Shown piece by piece: positions 1 to 8,786 of a stretch of 64,000 nucleotides of DNA. Origin of the DNA: Rhodococcus qingshengii JCM 15477 (GTDB taxonomy: Bacteria; Actinomycetota; Actinomycetes; Mycobacteriales; Mycobacteriaceae); contig NZ_CP096563.1 in assembly GCF_023221595.1 (NCBI RefSeq), positions 2,090,501 through 2,154,500 of the forward strand. The letters are read 5' to 3'. A program made the translations under genes and the position numbers. Numbering within the stretch: the first letter of the stretch is position 1; the number at the start of each line of letters is the position of its first letter. Under the pieces are notes generated by a model, which searched no databases, was not told where the DNA came from, and saw only the letters and a program-made list of their open reading frames with translations.

Positions 1-1412
1 ACTGGCGCAGCGAGCTCACGCCGTACTACGAGCAGGCTCAGAAGATGCTCGGCGTCGTCCAGAATCCGCACATGACGCCCGCCGACGAGATCATGAAGTC
101 GGTCGCCGACGACATGGGTGTCGGCGACACGTTCATCCAGACGCCCGTCGGCGTCTACTTCGGTGAACCTGGCAAGAAGGCGAAGGACCCGTACTTCGGC
201 GGCGTCGGACCCGAGCGCACAGGTTGCATCGAGTGTGGCGAGTGCATGACGGGCTGCCGTCACGGAGCGAAGAACACGCTCCTCAAGAACTATCTGGGCC
301 TTGCCGAGACAGCCGGCGCCGAGATCATTCCGATGACCACCGTGTCCGGGCTTCGTGAGGCTCGCGACGGTTCGTGGGACGTGTTCACCGAGCGAACCGG
401 TGCATTCGGACGAAAGAACCGCCGCACCTACACGGCTGCGAACGTAATTCTCGCGGCCGGAACGTGGGGCACTCAGCATCTGCTCTTCGACATGAAGGAC
501 ACCGGAGCGCTGCCCAAGCTCTCCGACAAGCTCGGCGAGCTGACTCGAACGAACTCCGAATCCATTGTCGGCGCAGGCAAGTACAAGGTCGATCCCGCAC
601 TCGACCTGACCCGCGGAGTGGCGATCACCTCGTCGTTCCACCCGAGCAGCGACACCCACATCGAGCCGGTCCGCTACGGCAAGGGATCGAACGCGATGGG
701 CCTGTTGCAGACCTTGATGACGGACGGCGGCGGCAAGACGCCCCGATGGATCAAGTTCCTCGGTGTGGTTGCGAAGAATCCGTACCAGATGTTGCGCATG
801 TTGACGGTCAAGGACTGGAGTGAGCGCACGATCATCGCGTTGGTCATGCAGAACCTCGACAACTCCATCACCACGTACACGAAGAAGGGCCTGTTCGGTC
901 GACGCAAGGTCACCAGTAAGCAGGGCCACGGTCAGCCGAACCCGACGTGGATCCCGGAGGGCAACGAGGCGACGCGTCGAGTTGCCGAGAAGATCGACGG
1001 TGTCGCGGGCGGCACGTGGGGCGAGATCTTCAACGTTCCACTGACGGCGCACTTCCTCGGCGGTTGCGCTATCGCGTCGGATTCCGATCACGGCGTCATC
1101 GATCCGTACCACCGCGTGTACGGCTACCCGACGCTCAGCGTCGTCGACGGCGCAGCGGTCTCGGCCAACCTCGGCGTGAATCCGTCGCTGACCATTGCCG
1201 CTCAGGCCGAGCGTTCGGCCTCGCTGTGGCCGAACAAGGGGGAGACCGACCTGCGTCCCGCCCAGGGCAGCGGCTACGAGCGTTTGGCTCCGATTGCACC
1301 CAAGTCGCCTGTGGTGCCGGCGTCGGCTCCGGCCGCGCTGGTCCTGCCGATCGTGAAGATCACCGGCGGCAAGACAGCTACCGCTGTTCCGGCGGAGCCG
1401 GCAGCCGGATAG
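1..1412 (+). CDS. GMC-family oxidoreductase, ChoD-like cholesterol oxidase, 3' part
   Basis: The reading frame is already open at base 3, so the gene begins outside the window and about 470 C-terminal residues are visible. The family oxidises alcohols with FAD. A cysteine cluster CIECGECMTGC (about bases 228-260) and the terminal HFLGGCAIASD / NPSLTIAAQAER segments resemble the ChoD-type oxidases of mycobacteria and rhodococci rather than the secreted flavin-type cholesterol oxidases. The C-terminus ends in an Ala/Pro-rich tail. The nucleotide-binding N-terminus is missing, so FAD binding cannot be checked here. Sterol as substrate is inferred from family resemblance only. The gene converges on the downstream Ig-repeat gene, with a hairpin between them. 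Confidence 0.8.
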   Translation, partial: WRSELTPYYEQAQKMLGVVQNPHMTPADEIMKSVADDMGVGDTFIQTPVGVYFGEPGKKAKDPYFGGVGPERTGCIECGECMTGCRHGAKNTLLKNYLGLAETAGAEIIPMTTVSGLREARDGSWDVFTERTGAFGRKNRRTYTAANVILAAGTWGTQHLLFDMKDTGALPKLSDKLGELTRTNSESIVGAGKYKVDPALDLTRGVAITSSFHPSSDTHIEPVRYGKGSNAMGLLQTLMTDGGGKTPRWIKFLGVVAKNPYQMLRMLTVKDWSERTIIALVMQNLDNSITTYTKKGLFGRRKVTSKQGHGQPNPTWIPEGNEATRRVAEKIDGVAGGTWGEIFNVPLTAHFLGGCAIASDSDHGVIDPYHRVYGYPTLSVVDGAAVSANLGVNPSLTIAAQAERSASLWPNKGETDLRPAQGSGYERLAPIAPKSPVVPASAPAALVLPIVKITGGKTATAVPAEPAAG

Positions 1413-1426
1413 TTCGCCGCGAACGA

Positions 1427-1468
1427 AGATGGGGCGTGTCGTCGAGGATTCGACGATACGCCCCATCT
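1427..1468. terminator. Bidirectional hairpin terminator between the GMC oxidase and Ig-repeat genes
   Basis: Arms AGATGGGGCGT (1427-1437) and ACGCCCCATCT (1458-1468) are perfectly complementary, and the stem continues inward through GTCGTCGA / TCGACGAT with little mismatch. It lies in the 69-bp gap between two convergent stop codons, so it probably ends transcription from both sides. Confidence 0.75.
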
Positions 1469-1481
1469 CTGTTTCAGAGTG

Positions 1482-3239
1482 TCAGCCTCCTAGCGACCCG
1501 AACAGAGTGCCGAGGTCGAGGCTGCCGGTCCCGCCTCCGGGCCCGCCGTCCGTATCGCCGGGGACGGTCAGGGTCTGCGGCGCGGATGCGGAGGCCGTGT
1601 AGCCCGAAGCGCCCACGAATTCGGCGGTGACACTGTAGGTCCCGGAGTTGTAGAACGTCGCCGGTACCGTTGCGACACCGTTGACCACGTCGACCGGTCC
1701 ACCGATGAGGGTGTCACCGACCTTGAACTGGACCTTGCCCGTGGCGCCGGACGGATCGACCGTTGCCTTGAGCGTCACCGGGGTGTTCTTCTGAACAGTT
1801 CCGACAGCGTCGAGAACCGTGGTCGTCTCGACGTCAGCCGGAGCCGGCGTCGTCACACTGACCGGGAATGCCGGGGCAGCGGACGGGGCGAATCCTGGTG
1901 AGCCCGTGAACTTCGCGACAACCTTGTGCGTTCCGGTCGAGGTGAAGGTGTACGGAGCGACGGCAACTCCGTCGGTTCCGACCGGAGCACTGACCGTTTC
2001 GGTGCCGTCGACGATGAAATCGACGGTGCCGCCGGTACCCTGCGGATCGACCTTGGCAGTCAGGTTGACGTCCTGTCCGACCTTCGCGGTCGACGGCGAC
2101 ACCGTGGCGGTAGTGGTCACGGCGTCCGGCGGTGCATCGGTCGTGACGGTCACGATCTTGGCCGACGCCGACGTCGACGCCAGGAACCCGGGGGCTCCGC
2201 TGTAGCTCGCGGTGATGGAGTGCGGTCCGTCCTCGGTGAAGGTCGGGGAGATGCTGGCCGACCCTCCGGTTACCGGCACGGCGTCCTCGAGTGGGTTGTC
2301 GCCGTCGAAGAACTGGACGGTTCCACCGTTTGCGCCGCCGCTCACGTTGGCTGACAGGGTGACGGGAGTTCCGTTCTTGGCGTTGGCCGGTCCGACGACT
2401 GTGGTGGTGGTTGCCTTGTCCGCCTCGATGATCCGCGTCGTGGCGAGGGGGCCTGCGCCGCTGTTGAGCGGACCGTTCTCGGCGTCACGCGGGGTGCATC
2501 GCGTGGGTGCCCAGGCGGTGATGACCAGGGTGGCCTTGGGGAGGAACGTGAGGAAGTTGCGATCGTTGTTCCACGCTCCCGCGCTGCCGCCGGTGCGTAC
2601 CTTCATCGCGACGTCCCCTGAATCGCCGGCCTTGAGAACTGCCTTGACCTGGGGGAGCTGGAACTGCGTGTAGCCGTCGGCATTGTTGGAACCATCGACG
2701 TTCTTGCCGGTCGCCTTGACGACGATGCCGCCCTCGGAGTTGATGCTCGAGCTGGGGCTGTTTCCGATGACCTGGTTGTTTCCGGAGAGGCGCAGAATCG
2801 TTCCGTTGGGATCGACGTTGCCGTTCTCGTTGACGCGCAGGATGTTCGGCGCGACACCGCTGAGCCCAGCCGAGGTGCCGGGGACGATGGTGGCTTCCAC
2901 CAGGGTGGCGTTCGCAGGAACGTCGACGTCGACCTTGATGCGGGAGACGTTCTGGACGGTCGCCCCGGAAGCGGAGCCGGGAAAGGCGATGGGGCCGGGT
3001 TGGATGGTGACCTCGAAGGTCTCACCGGCGCCGATGGATTCCGGTGCGTCGACGATGACCGAGCCGGACTGTGACTGCGTGGTCGGACCGGCGACAGCGG
3101 ACGGGGTTGCCAGGCAACTCGTGCCGAAGGTTGTTGTCACGGGGGCCGCTGATGCGGGGATTCCCGCGAGGATGACGCCACTGGCGAGTGCCGTGGCGGC
3201 GATCGGCGCCGCGATGCGACGTCTGGAGTACACGAACAT
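1482..3239 (-). CDS. Secreted Ig-like repeat protein
   Basis: About 585 residues. I chose the ATG at 3239 because CAGGAG lies about 8 bases upstream and because it starts directly at a signal peptide (MFVYSRRRIAAPIAATALASG, cut near ASAAP). An N-terminal region of roughly 220 residues without obvious repeats is followed by three or four bacterial Ig-like domains of about 90 residues, each with the pattern TTT..V.......G..V.L.A.V.......GTVQF.DG (Big_3_5-type). The chain ends in GTGSLDLGTLFGSLGG. The protein is probably exported and cell-surface associated. It lies 51 bases downstream of a similar gene and is likely co-transcribed with it. No enzymatic motif is visible. Confidence 0.75.
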   Translation of the reverse strand: MFVYSRRRIAAPIAATALASGVILAGIPASAAPVTTTFGTSCLATPSAVAGPTTQSQSGSVIVDAPESIGAGETFEVTIQPGPIAFPGSASGATVQNVSRIKVDVDVPANATLVEATIVPGTSAGLSGVAPNILRVNENGNVDPNGTILRLSGNNQVIGNSPSSSINSEGGIVVKATGKNVDGSNNADGYTQFQLPQVKAVLKAGDSGDVAMKVRTGGSAGAWNNDRNFLTFLPKATLVITAWAPTRCTPRDAENGPLNSGAGPLATTRIIEADKATTTTVVGPANAKNGTPVTLSANVSGGANGGTVQFFDGDNPLEDAVPVTGGSASISPTFTEDGPHSITASYSGAPGFLASTSASAKIVTVTTDAPPDAVTTTATVSPSTAKVGQDVNLTAKVDPQGTGGTVDFIVDGTETVSAPVGTDGVAVAPYTFTSTGTHKVVAKFTGSPGFAPSAAPAFPVSVTTPAPADVETTTVLDAVGTVQKNTPVTLKATVDPSGATGKVQFKVGDTLIGGPVDVVNGVATVPATFYNSGTYSVTAEFVGASGYTASASAPQTLTVPGDTDGGPGGGTGSLDLGTLFGSLGG

Positions 3240-3290
3240 GGATTCTCCTGAGCTGGGTACGGGAGTGGTGTCCAAAGCTGATGTGGGGGA

Positions 3291-5060
3291 CTAGCTTCCG
3301 AAGAGCGGGATGAGGCCGCTGAGCGAACCGGTGTCCACGCTTCCGGTGCCGCCGCCGTCGGTCGGTGCGGTGCCGACCTGCACGACCGTCGGGCCGGAGA
3401 CGGAGTTCTTCCAACCGGCGTCGCCGACGAAGTTGGCAGTGAGGCCGAACGTTCCCTCGTCGTCGAAGGTGTGCGTGAGTGTCGCGACGCCGTTGACGAC
3501 GGCAACGGGTGCGCCGATGGGCGTCGTGCCGGACTTGAACTGGATCATTCCGTTTGCTGTTCCGGGTGCGACGGTGGCCTTGAGCTGCAATGCCTTTCCG
3601 ACCTGAGCCGAGCCGCTGACGGTCAGAGACGTCGTGGTGTCGGCGCGGGCGGGTTCGGGATCGGTGACGTTCACCGTGAACGACGTGGACGTGGAGCCGA
3701 TGAATCCGGTTCCGCCGGAGAACTCTGCCGTCACGGCTGCAGCGCCCGCTGATGCGAAGGTGTGCGGGAGGATCGCGACGCCGTCACCCGTGCCGACCGG
3801 TGCGGTACCGACCTCGGCGCCGTCGACCTTGAACGTCACGGTTCCGCTGCTCGGGATGGGGGAGACGGTGGCCGAGAGGTTGGTCGGTTCACCGACAACA
3901 GCGGTGAGTGGTTCGACAACGGTGGTCGTGGTTCCCCAGTCGGGATCGCTGACGTCGAGTTGGGTTGCGGTGGAGACGGAATCGCCGTAACCGGCCTCGC
4001 CGGTGAACACTGCGGTGAAGCTGTGGGTACCCGAAGCGTCGTAGCTGCGGGTCAGGGAAGCCGTTCCGTTGACTACAGCCACCGGTGCGCCGAGGTTGGT
4101 CTCGCCGTCTTTGAACTGCACCGTGCCCACGGCGTTTGCCGGTGTGACGACAGCGCTCACGGTGATGCTGTCACCTACCAGCGCGGCGTTCGGGGCCGAG
4201 ATCGTGGTGGTGGTGTCCGCGGAGACGTCGACGGTCTGGACTCCGGAGGTCGAGCTGTGGAATCCCGGACCGGCGTTGTACGCGGCGGTGATGTCGTGGG
4301 CGCCGACGCTGTCGAAGGTGTGGGAGAGGGTGGCGCTACCGCCCGAGACCGGGACCGGTGAGCCGATGTCGTTGCCGCCGTCCTTGAACTGGACGGTGCC
4401 GCTCGCGTCGGACGGCGCAACTGTCGCGGTCAGGTCGACCGGCGTGCCGACCTTCGCCGTTGCCGGGGCAACCAGTGTGGTTCCGGTGGCGACAGACGGG
4501 TCGACTACCTGGACGTTGACGTTGATGGGGTTGAGGCCCTGCTGTGTGCTGAAGGCGTTGACGTCGAAGAGCATGCCGCTGTCGTACGTCCCGAATGCTG
4601 TGCCGACGGGGACCGTGTAGGTCGCTTCCAGCGTGACGGGTTGGTTCTTCTTGACGACGAATCCACCGACCAGGAAGGTGCAGCCGCTCGAGCACTTCGC
4701 GGAGACTCCGCCATCTGATTCGTTGCTGATCGTGGCCCGGTTGGTCACACCCAGGTAGGTGGCCTTGGCGCTGCCCGGCACGAGGACGAATCCTGCGGGC
4801 GGGATGTCACGGATCTTTGCGATCGACCGTTCGATGCCGCTTTCGTTGTGCTTGATCTCGGTCTTGTACGTGACGGTGTCGCCTGGGTGAACTGCCGCGT
4901 TCCCGATGACACTCTTCGTGAAGATCAGGTTGTCGGTCGTGCCGGTGAAAGTGGTCGGCGGGGCTTCGTCAGCAGTGGCCGGCGTGCCGAGGACTAGAAG
5001 TCCGGCGGCAGCCGTCACAGCCGCGACAGGTATGGCGAGTCGTCGTATGAATCGACGCAC
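3291..5060 (-). CDS. Secreted Ig-like repeat protein, paralogue of the downstream gene
   Basis: 589 residues from a GTG start at 5060, preceded by GAGGAGG. A clear signal peptide (RRLAIPVAAVTAAAGLLVLGTPATA) leads into a DUF11-like N-terminal domain (KSVIGNAAVHPGDTVTYKTEI, about residues 45-165). Four Ig-like repeats follow, each starting with a variant of TTTVVEPLTAVVG and carrying GTVQFKDG. The C-terminus GTGSVDTGSLSGLIPLFGS resembles that of the neighbour. It is probably an exported surface or adhesion-type protein, first gene of a two-gene unit. The precise role is unknown. Its promoter must lie in the 367-bp gap before guaA, which contains a strong inverted repeat. Confidence 0.75.
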   Translation of the reverse strand: MRRFIRRLAIPVAAVTAAAGLLVLGTPATADEAPPTTFTGTTDNLIFTKSVIGNAAVHPGDTVTYKTEIKHNESGIERSIAKIRDIPPAGFVLVPGSAKATYLGVTNRATISNESDGGVSAKCSSGCTFLVGGFVVKKNQPVTLEATYTVPVGTAFGTYDSGMLFDVNAFSTQQGLNPINVNVQVVDPSVATGTTLVAPATAKVGTPVDLTATVAPSDASGTVQFKDGGNDIGSPVPVSGGSATLSHTFDSVGAHDITAAYNAGPGFHSSTSGVQTVDVSADTTTTISAPNAALVGDSITVSAVVTPANAVGTVQFKDGETNLGAPVAVVNGTASLTRSYDASGTHSFTAVFTGEAGYGDSVSTATQLDVSDPDWGTTTTVVEPLTAVVGEPTNLSATVSPIPSSGTVTFKVDGAEVGTAPVGTGDGVAILPHTFASAGAAAVTAEFSGGTGFIGSTSTSFTVNVTDPEPARADTTTSLTVSGSAQVGKALQLKATVAPGTANGMIQFKSGTTPIGAPVAVVNGVATLTHTFDDEGTFGLTANFVGDAGWKNSVSGPTVVQVGTAPTDGGGTGSVDTGSLSGLIPLFGS

Positions 5061-5146
5061 AGGTCCTCCTCGAGGTGAGCGCCGTTCGGCGGCGCCGGCC
5101 GTTTGCGATCGTGATCCTGATCACTTGACGGGCGAGATTACCTTTA

Positions 5147-5184
5147 CTGGACGTTTGGTTCAGGCGAATCGGTCAAACGTCCAG
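5147..5184. promoter_or_regulatory. Inverted repeat upstream of the Ig-repeat gene pair
   Basis: CTGGACGTTTG (5147-5157) and CAAACGTCCAG (5174-5184) form perfect 11-bp arms around 16 bases. A second palindrome, GTGATC-CT-GATCAC, lies at 5111-5124. Both sit 50-125 bases upstream of the minus-strand GTG at 5060, where an operator or a leader hairpin of the Ig genes would be expected. The rest of the 5061-5427 gap shows no gene, only a candidate guaA -10 box. Confidence 0.5.
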
Positions 5185-5415
5185 AAAATTCACCCTTCGT
5201 CCATTTCGGGCTCTGGCCTGCGATGATGCTGCCGAATTGATTGCCGAAGCTAAGATGCGGGTGATCGGGGCGCCGTTGACCTGGACGGTGGTCTAGATCC
5301 GCGCGAGGTCGCTGCGCAGTTCTGAGGGGCGGCCTTTGTAGTGACGTACCTCGCGCTCGCTCGGTCGAGTAGCGGGCTGAGTCCATGCATGCGCAGAAGC
5401 GCTGGCTGCGGCGAT

Positions 5416-5421
5416 TAGACT
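5416..5421 (+). promoter_or_regulatory. Candidate -10 box for a leaderless guaA transcript
   Basis: TAGACT ends six bases before the GTG of guaA, and no Shine-Dalgarno sequence precedes that GTG. Leaderless transcripts starting at the initiation codon are common in mycobacteria and relatives, so transcription may begin at or next to base 5428. Confidence 0.4.
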
Positions 5422-5427
5422 GCACCT

Positions 5428-6999
5428 GTGGCAGATATCGAGCAGCAGAGACCAGTTCTTGTCGTCGACTTCGGGGCGCAGTACGCGCAGTTGATCGCAC
5501 GGCGAGTTCGCGAAGCCAAGGTCTACTCGGAGGTGATTCCGCACACCACGACCGTCGAGGAGATCGTGGCCAAGAACCCCTTGGCTGTTGTGCTCTCGGG
5601 TGGGCCCTCGAGTGTCTACGCAGACGGTGCTCCCAAGCTTGATCCCGCACTGTTCGATCACGACATTCCGGTTTTCGGAATCTGCTACGGATTCCAGGCA
5701 ATGGCAGGCGCCCTGGGCGGCACCGTCGCCGAGACCGGTACCCGCGAATACGGCCGAACCGACATCGCGGTATCCGGCGGATTGCTCCACGACGGTCTTC
5801 CCTCGACGCAGCCGGTATGGATGAGCCACGGTGACGCCGTCACCGAAGCGCCTTCCGGCTTCGAGGTGACCGCGACCAGCGACGGTGCTCCCGTCGCGGC
5901 GTTCGAGGACCGCGCCCGCAAGCTCGCCGGTGTGCAGTACCACCCTGAGGTTCTGCATTCCCCGCACGGTCAGCAGGTCCTGAGCCGCTTCCTGCACGAG
6001 ATTGCCGGTATTCCGGCAGCGTGGACGGCGTCGAACATCGCCGATGCGCTGATCGAGCAGGTTCGCGAGCAGGTCGGAGACGGACACGCCATCTGCGGTC
6101 TGTCCGGTGGCGTCGACTCCGCTGTCGCTGCGGCTTTGGTTCAGCGCGCAATCGGCGACCGGTTGACATGCGTCTTCGTTGATCACGGTTTGATGCGAGC
6201 CGGTGAGCGCACGCAGGTCGAGCAGGATTTTGTCGCGGCAACCGGCGCTCGTCTGATCACCGTGGATGCCGCGGACACCTTCATCGGTGAGCTGGCAGGC
6301 GTCACCGATCCCGAGACCAAGCGCAAGATCATCGGCCGCGAGTTCATCCGCAGCTTCGAAGGCGCAGTCAGTGATGTTCTGGGCGAGAACGCATCTCATG
6401 GTGCGACCGTCGACTTCCTCGTCCAGGGCACGCTCTACCCGGACGTCGTGGAGTCGGGCGGCGGCACGGGAACTGCAAACATCAAGAGCCACCACAATGT
6501 CGGCGGGCTGCCGGAAGACCTGCAGTTCAAGTTGGTCGAACCGTTGCGTCTGCTGTTCAAGGACGAGGTCCGTGCAGTGGGCCGCGAACTCGGCCTGCCC
6601 GAAGAGATCGTCGGACGCCAGCCGTTCCCCGGTCCCGGACTCGGTATCCGCATCATCGGTGAGGTCACCCGCGATCGCCTCGAGATCCTGCGTCAGGCAG
6701 ATTCCATTGCGCGCGAAGAGCTTACGTCTGCAGGCTTGGACGGAACCATCTGGCAGTGCCCGGTCGTTCTCCTTGCCGACGTCCGAAGCGTGGGCGTGCA
6801 GGGTGACGGCCGGACGTACGGTCATCCGATCGTGCTGCGTCCGGTCTCGAGTGAAGACGCGATGACCGCGGACTGGACGCGTCTGCCGTACGAGACCCTC
6901 GAGCGCATCTCGACTCGAATCACCAACGAGGTTGCGGACGTGAACCGTGTAGTCCTCGACGTGACGAGCAAGCCGCCGGGAACTATCGAGTGGGAGTAA
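5428..6999 (+). CDS. guaA: GMP synthase (glutamine-hydrolysing)
   Basis: 523 residues, the normal length for a single-chain GuaA. The N-terminal class I glutamine amidotransferase domain has the catalytic cysteine in GICYG (Cys86) and a histidine in [10 protein letters not shown]. The ATP-pyrophosphatase domain follows, with the P-loop SGGVDS, and the dimerisation domain ends [17 protein letters not shown]. The enzyme converts XMP, ATP and glutamine to GMP in the cytoplasm, the last step of guanine nucleotide synthesis. It starts at GTG without a ribosome-binding site, which fits leaderless translation. It is followed directly by a strong hairpin. A ChoD-like gene and imuA'-imuB nearby match the mycobacterial neighbourhood. 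Confidence 0.97.
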   Translation: MADIEQQRPVLVVDFGAQYAQLIARRVREAKVYSEVIPHTTTVEEIVAKNPLAVVLSGGPSSVYADGAPKLDPALFDHDIPVFGICYGFQAMAGALGGTVAETGTREYGRTDIAVSGGLLHDGLPSTQPVWMSHGDAVTEAPSGFEVTATSDGAPVAAFEDRARKLAGVQYHPEVLHSPHGQQVLSRFLHEIAGIPAAWTASNIADALIEQVREQVGDGHAICGLSGGVDSAVAAALVQRAIGDRLTCVFVDHGLMRAGERTQVEQDFVAATGARLITVDAADTFIGELAGVTDPETKRKIIGREFIRSFEGAVSDVLGENASHGATVDFLVQGTLYPDVVESGGGTGTANIKSHHNVGGLPEDLQFKLVEPLRLLFKDEVRAVGRELGLPEEIVGRQPFPGPGLGIRIIGEVTRDRLEILRQADSIAREELTSAGLDGTIWQCPVVLLADVRSVGVQGDGRTYGHPIVLRPVSSEDAMTADWTRLPYETLERISTRITNEVADVNRVVLDVTSKPPGTIEWE

Positions 7000-7006
7000 A
7001 AACAAC

Positions 7007-7048
7007 TGTGCGCCTTTATTAACCCCCCGCGGTTAATAAAGGCGCACA
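7007..7048. terminator. Strong bidirectional terminator after guaA
   Basis: An 18-bp perfect stem, TGTGCGCCTTTATTAACC (7007-7024) with its complement at 7031-7048, encloses a 6-base loop. It is flanked by an A-run on the left and TTTT on the right, so it can act as an intrinsic terminator on both strands. It separates guaA from the convergent membrane-protein operon. Confidence 0.9.
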
Positions 7049-7054
7049 GCAGTT

Positions 7055-7288
7055 TTACTTCCGGTTGCGCCGATTCGGCAGAATCACCAGCAGTAGTCCT
7101 GCCACGACGGCGGCACCGACGAACAGCCAACGGAATTGAATGTTCGCTGCCGGCGCCAGGGAGAATGGCCCGACCAACGCCCACACACTGACCAGAAGTG
7201 CGGCCAGTCCGGCGATCAGCAGAAGTGCCGAGGGGCGCTTGGATTCTCGGGTCTCGTCGTGCTCTGTGGTCTCGTCGTATTCGCTCAT
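7055..7288 (-). CDS. Small two-helix membrane protein of the EsrI-like operon
   Basis: 77 residues from the ATG at 7288, which overlaps the stop of the upstream PspC gene as ATGA, so translation is probably coupled. A charged, Glu/Thr-rich N-terminus (MSEYDETTEHDETRESKR) precedes two hydrophobic segments (about residues 20-40 and 50-70) and a basic tail NRRNRK. No family recognised. Its position ties it to the PspC-domain protein and the divergent two-component system, so a part in envelope-stress sensing is likely but unproven. Longer in-frame starts upstream lie inside the PspC gene and are unlikely. Confidence 0.7.
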   Translation of the reverse strand: MSEYDETTEHDETRESKRPSALLLIAGLAALLVSVWALVGPFSLAPAANIQFRWLFVGAAVVAGLLLVILPNRRNRK

Positions 7289-8670
7289 GATTGCGTCACC
7301 TTCAGACTGCCGAACGTTGCTTTGGCGTTGATGGTCAGTGTGGGCGAATCCGGTGTCGCCTCGCGGCCCCGGTGTACTCCGCCGTCGAGGCAACCGGATC
7401 CGTCACCCATGACGACGGTGCAGCTGTTCTTGACGTTGACGGTTGGTGGCACCATGACGACGAACTCACCGAACGACGCCGCGACGTCGATGGTCTTGTC
7501 CTCGGTGAACTTGACCCCGTTGAGGTCGAGAGTGAAGCTTCCGAAGGCTCCCGAGTACGACGGCTCCAACTCGGAAGCGGTTGCCGGAGTCCATCTTTGC
7601 TCACCCGAGGCGTCGAAATCGATCGGGTAGACCAACGAGGCGAGAAGCACGAAACCCACGAGCGGTCCGGTGACGACCAGCAGGCCGTACCCCTTGCGGA
7701 AGAATGCCCCGAGGATCAGGCCGAGCGCGATGACGGCGAGTCCGACAGCACCGACTCGGCCGGGAGTGAACCACTCGTTGCCGGTTGCCGCGCCCGCTGC
7801 CCCGGTGACGGCGGCGACGATGATCGCGAGTCCGAGCACCGTCAGCGTCCATCGCGAGCGACGCTTACGTGGTGGCAAAGGCAGCAGCGGCGTGGCTTTG
7901 ACTGCCGGGTCCGGGAGATCCCAGGCGAACGGAGCGACACCGAGCGGATCCCAGGAGGGCGGTGTGATGGCGGCCTCGCCGATCACCTCGGTCGGATTGG
8001 CGGCGGCTGAAGCGCTCGGGTCCTTCGACAGGTTGATCGTCGGATGATCGGCCTGAGATTGCGGTGACTGTTCGGCCGGCCGTTCCTCGGGCACGTAGCT
8101 GTCGGGGAGTTTTGTGTACGGCGTGTACACGGGCGGCTGATTGGGTGCGAAGTATCCGGGAGTGAACGGCCCGGGCGTGAATCCCGTGCCTGGATACGCG
8201 GTACCCGCGCCGACGTACGGTGACGTGCTCTGTGGCAGTGCAGGCGGGACCGGCGCTCGTTGGTAGAGCAGCCACAGGCCTCCGACCATCAGAATCAGCC
8301 CGATCAGACCGGAACCACCCAGACCGACGCCGACAGGCCCGACGGTCGTAGCCGCGATGGCGAGAGCCACCAACAAGACGATGGTCTTGGTACTGGAATC
8401 GGAGCTGTGTCCGCGGCCCATCAACGACTGTGCGGGGGACGATCCGTCACCGGCGCGGGCGAGCACCAACCACCCGGCGAGGTAGAGAAGGATGCCTGAG
8501 CCGCCGAAAATAGTGGAGGCCACAAACGCGACACGTACCAGAATGGGGTCGATGCCGTACCGGTATCCGATTCCGGCGCATACCCCGGCCACGTGACCTT
8601 GTGCCGGCAGACGCACGGGGCGGGTCCGCCACAGATCCTGGATCTGTTCTTGGAAAGTCGGATTGTTCAT
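7285..8670 (-). CDS. PspC-domain membrane protein, EsrI-like
   Basis: 461 residues. The N-terminal PspC domain (about residues 20-75, LPAQGHVAGVCAGIGYRYGIDPILVRVAFV) ends in a membrane segment. Further helices lie near 95-135. A long Pro/Tyr-rich cytoplasmic linker follows (about 140-265), then three more helices (about 275-360). The end is a beta-rich domain of the kind found at the C-terminus of LiaF/YvqF-like proteins (SFGEFVVMVPPTVNVKNSC, about 365-461). It is divergent from a kinase that also begins with a PspC domain. This arrangement matches EsrI of the Corynebacterium glutamicum EsrISR system, in which a membrane protein modulates the kinase under cell-wall stress. Function here is inferred from that parallel. 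Confidence 0.8.
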   Translation of the reverse strand: MNNPTFQEQIQDLWRTRPVRLPAQGHVAGVCAGIGYRYGIDPILVRVAFVASTIFGGSGILLYLAGWLVLARAGDGSSPAQSLMGRGHSSDSSTKTIVLLVALAIAATTVGPVGVGLGGSGLIGLILMVGGLWLLYQRAPVPPALPQSTSPYVGAGTAYPGTGFTPGPFTPGYFAPNQPPVYTPYTKLPDSYVPEERPAEQSPQSQADHPTINLSKDPSASAAANPTEVIGEAAITPPSWDPLGVAPFAWDLPDPAVKATPLLPLPPRKRRSRWTLTVLGLAIIVAAVTGAAGAATGNEWFTPGRVGAVGLAVIALGLILGAFFRKGYGLLVVTGPLVGFVLLASLVYPIDFDASGEQRWTPATASELEPSYSGAFGSFTLDLNGVKFTEDKTIDVAASFGEFVVMVPPTVNVKNSCTVVMGDGSGCLDGGVHRGREATPDSPTLTINAKATFGSLKVTQS

Positions 8671-8704
8671 GAATCAATCCTGGCTTCCGGGGCGGCCTCC
8701 GCGC

Positions 8705-8776
8705 ATCAGGGCCAACCCTGATCTTTGTGACGATCGGGGCCAGGGGCGCCGCCCTGATTCAGGGTTGGACCCTGAT
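8705..8776. promoter_or_regulatory. Paired TCAGGG/CCCTGA dyads between the EsrI-like and EsrSR-like genes
   Basis: Two inverted repeats occupy the divergent gap. The first is ATCAGGG-CCAA-CCCTGAT at 8705-8722. The second is TCAGGGT-TGG-ACCCTGA at 8759-8775, preceded by another CCCTGA half-site at 8752-8757. Five half-sites with the same sequence within about 70 bases suggest cooperative binding by the LuxR-type regulator encoded downstream, controlling both directions. Confidence 0.7.
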
Positions 8777-8786
8777 GTGACTGCGA

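Noticed and set aside
5293..7005. A 570-codon open frame opposite guaA
   Set aside because: It covers guaA in antisense, has no recognisable domain and reflects the codon bias of the high-GC gene.
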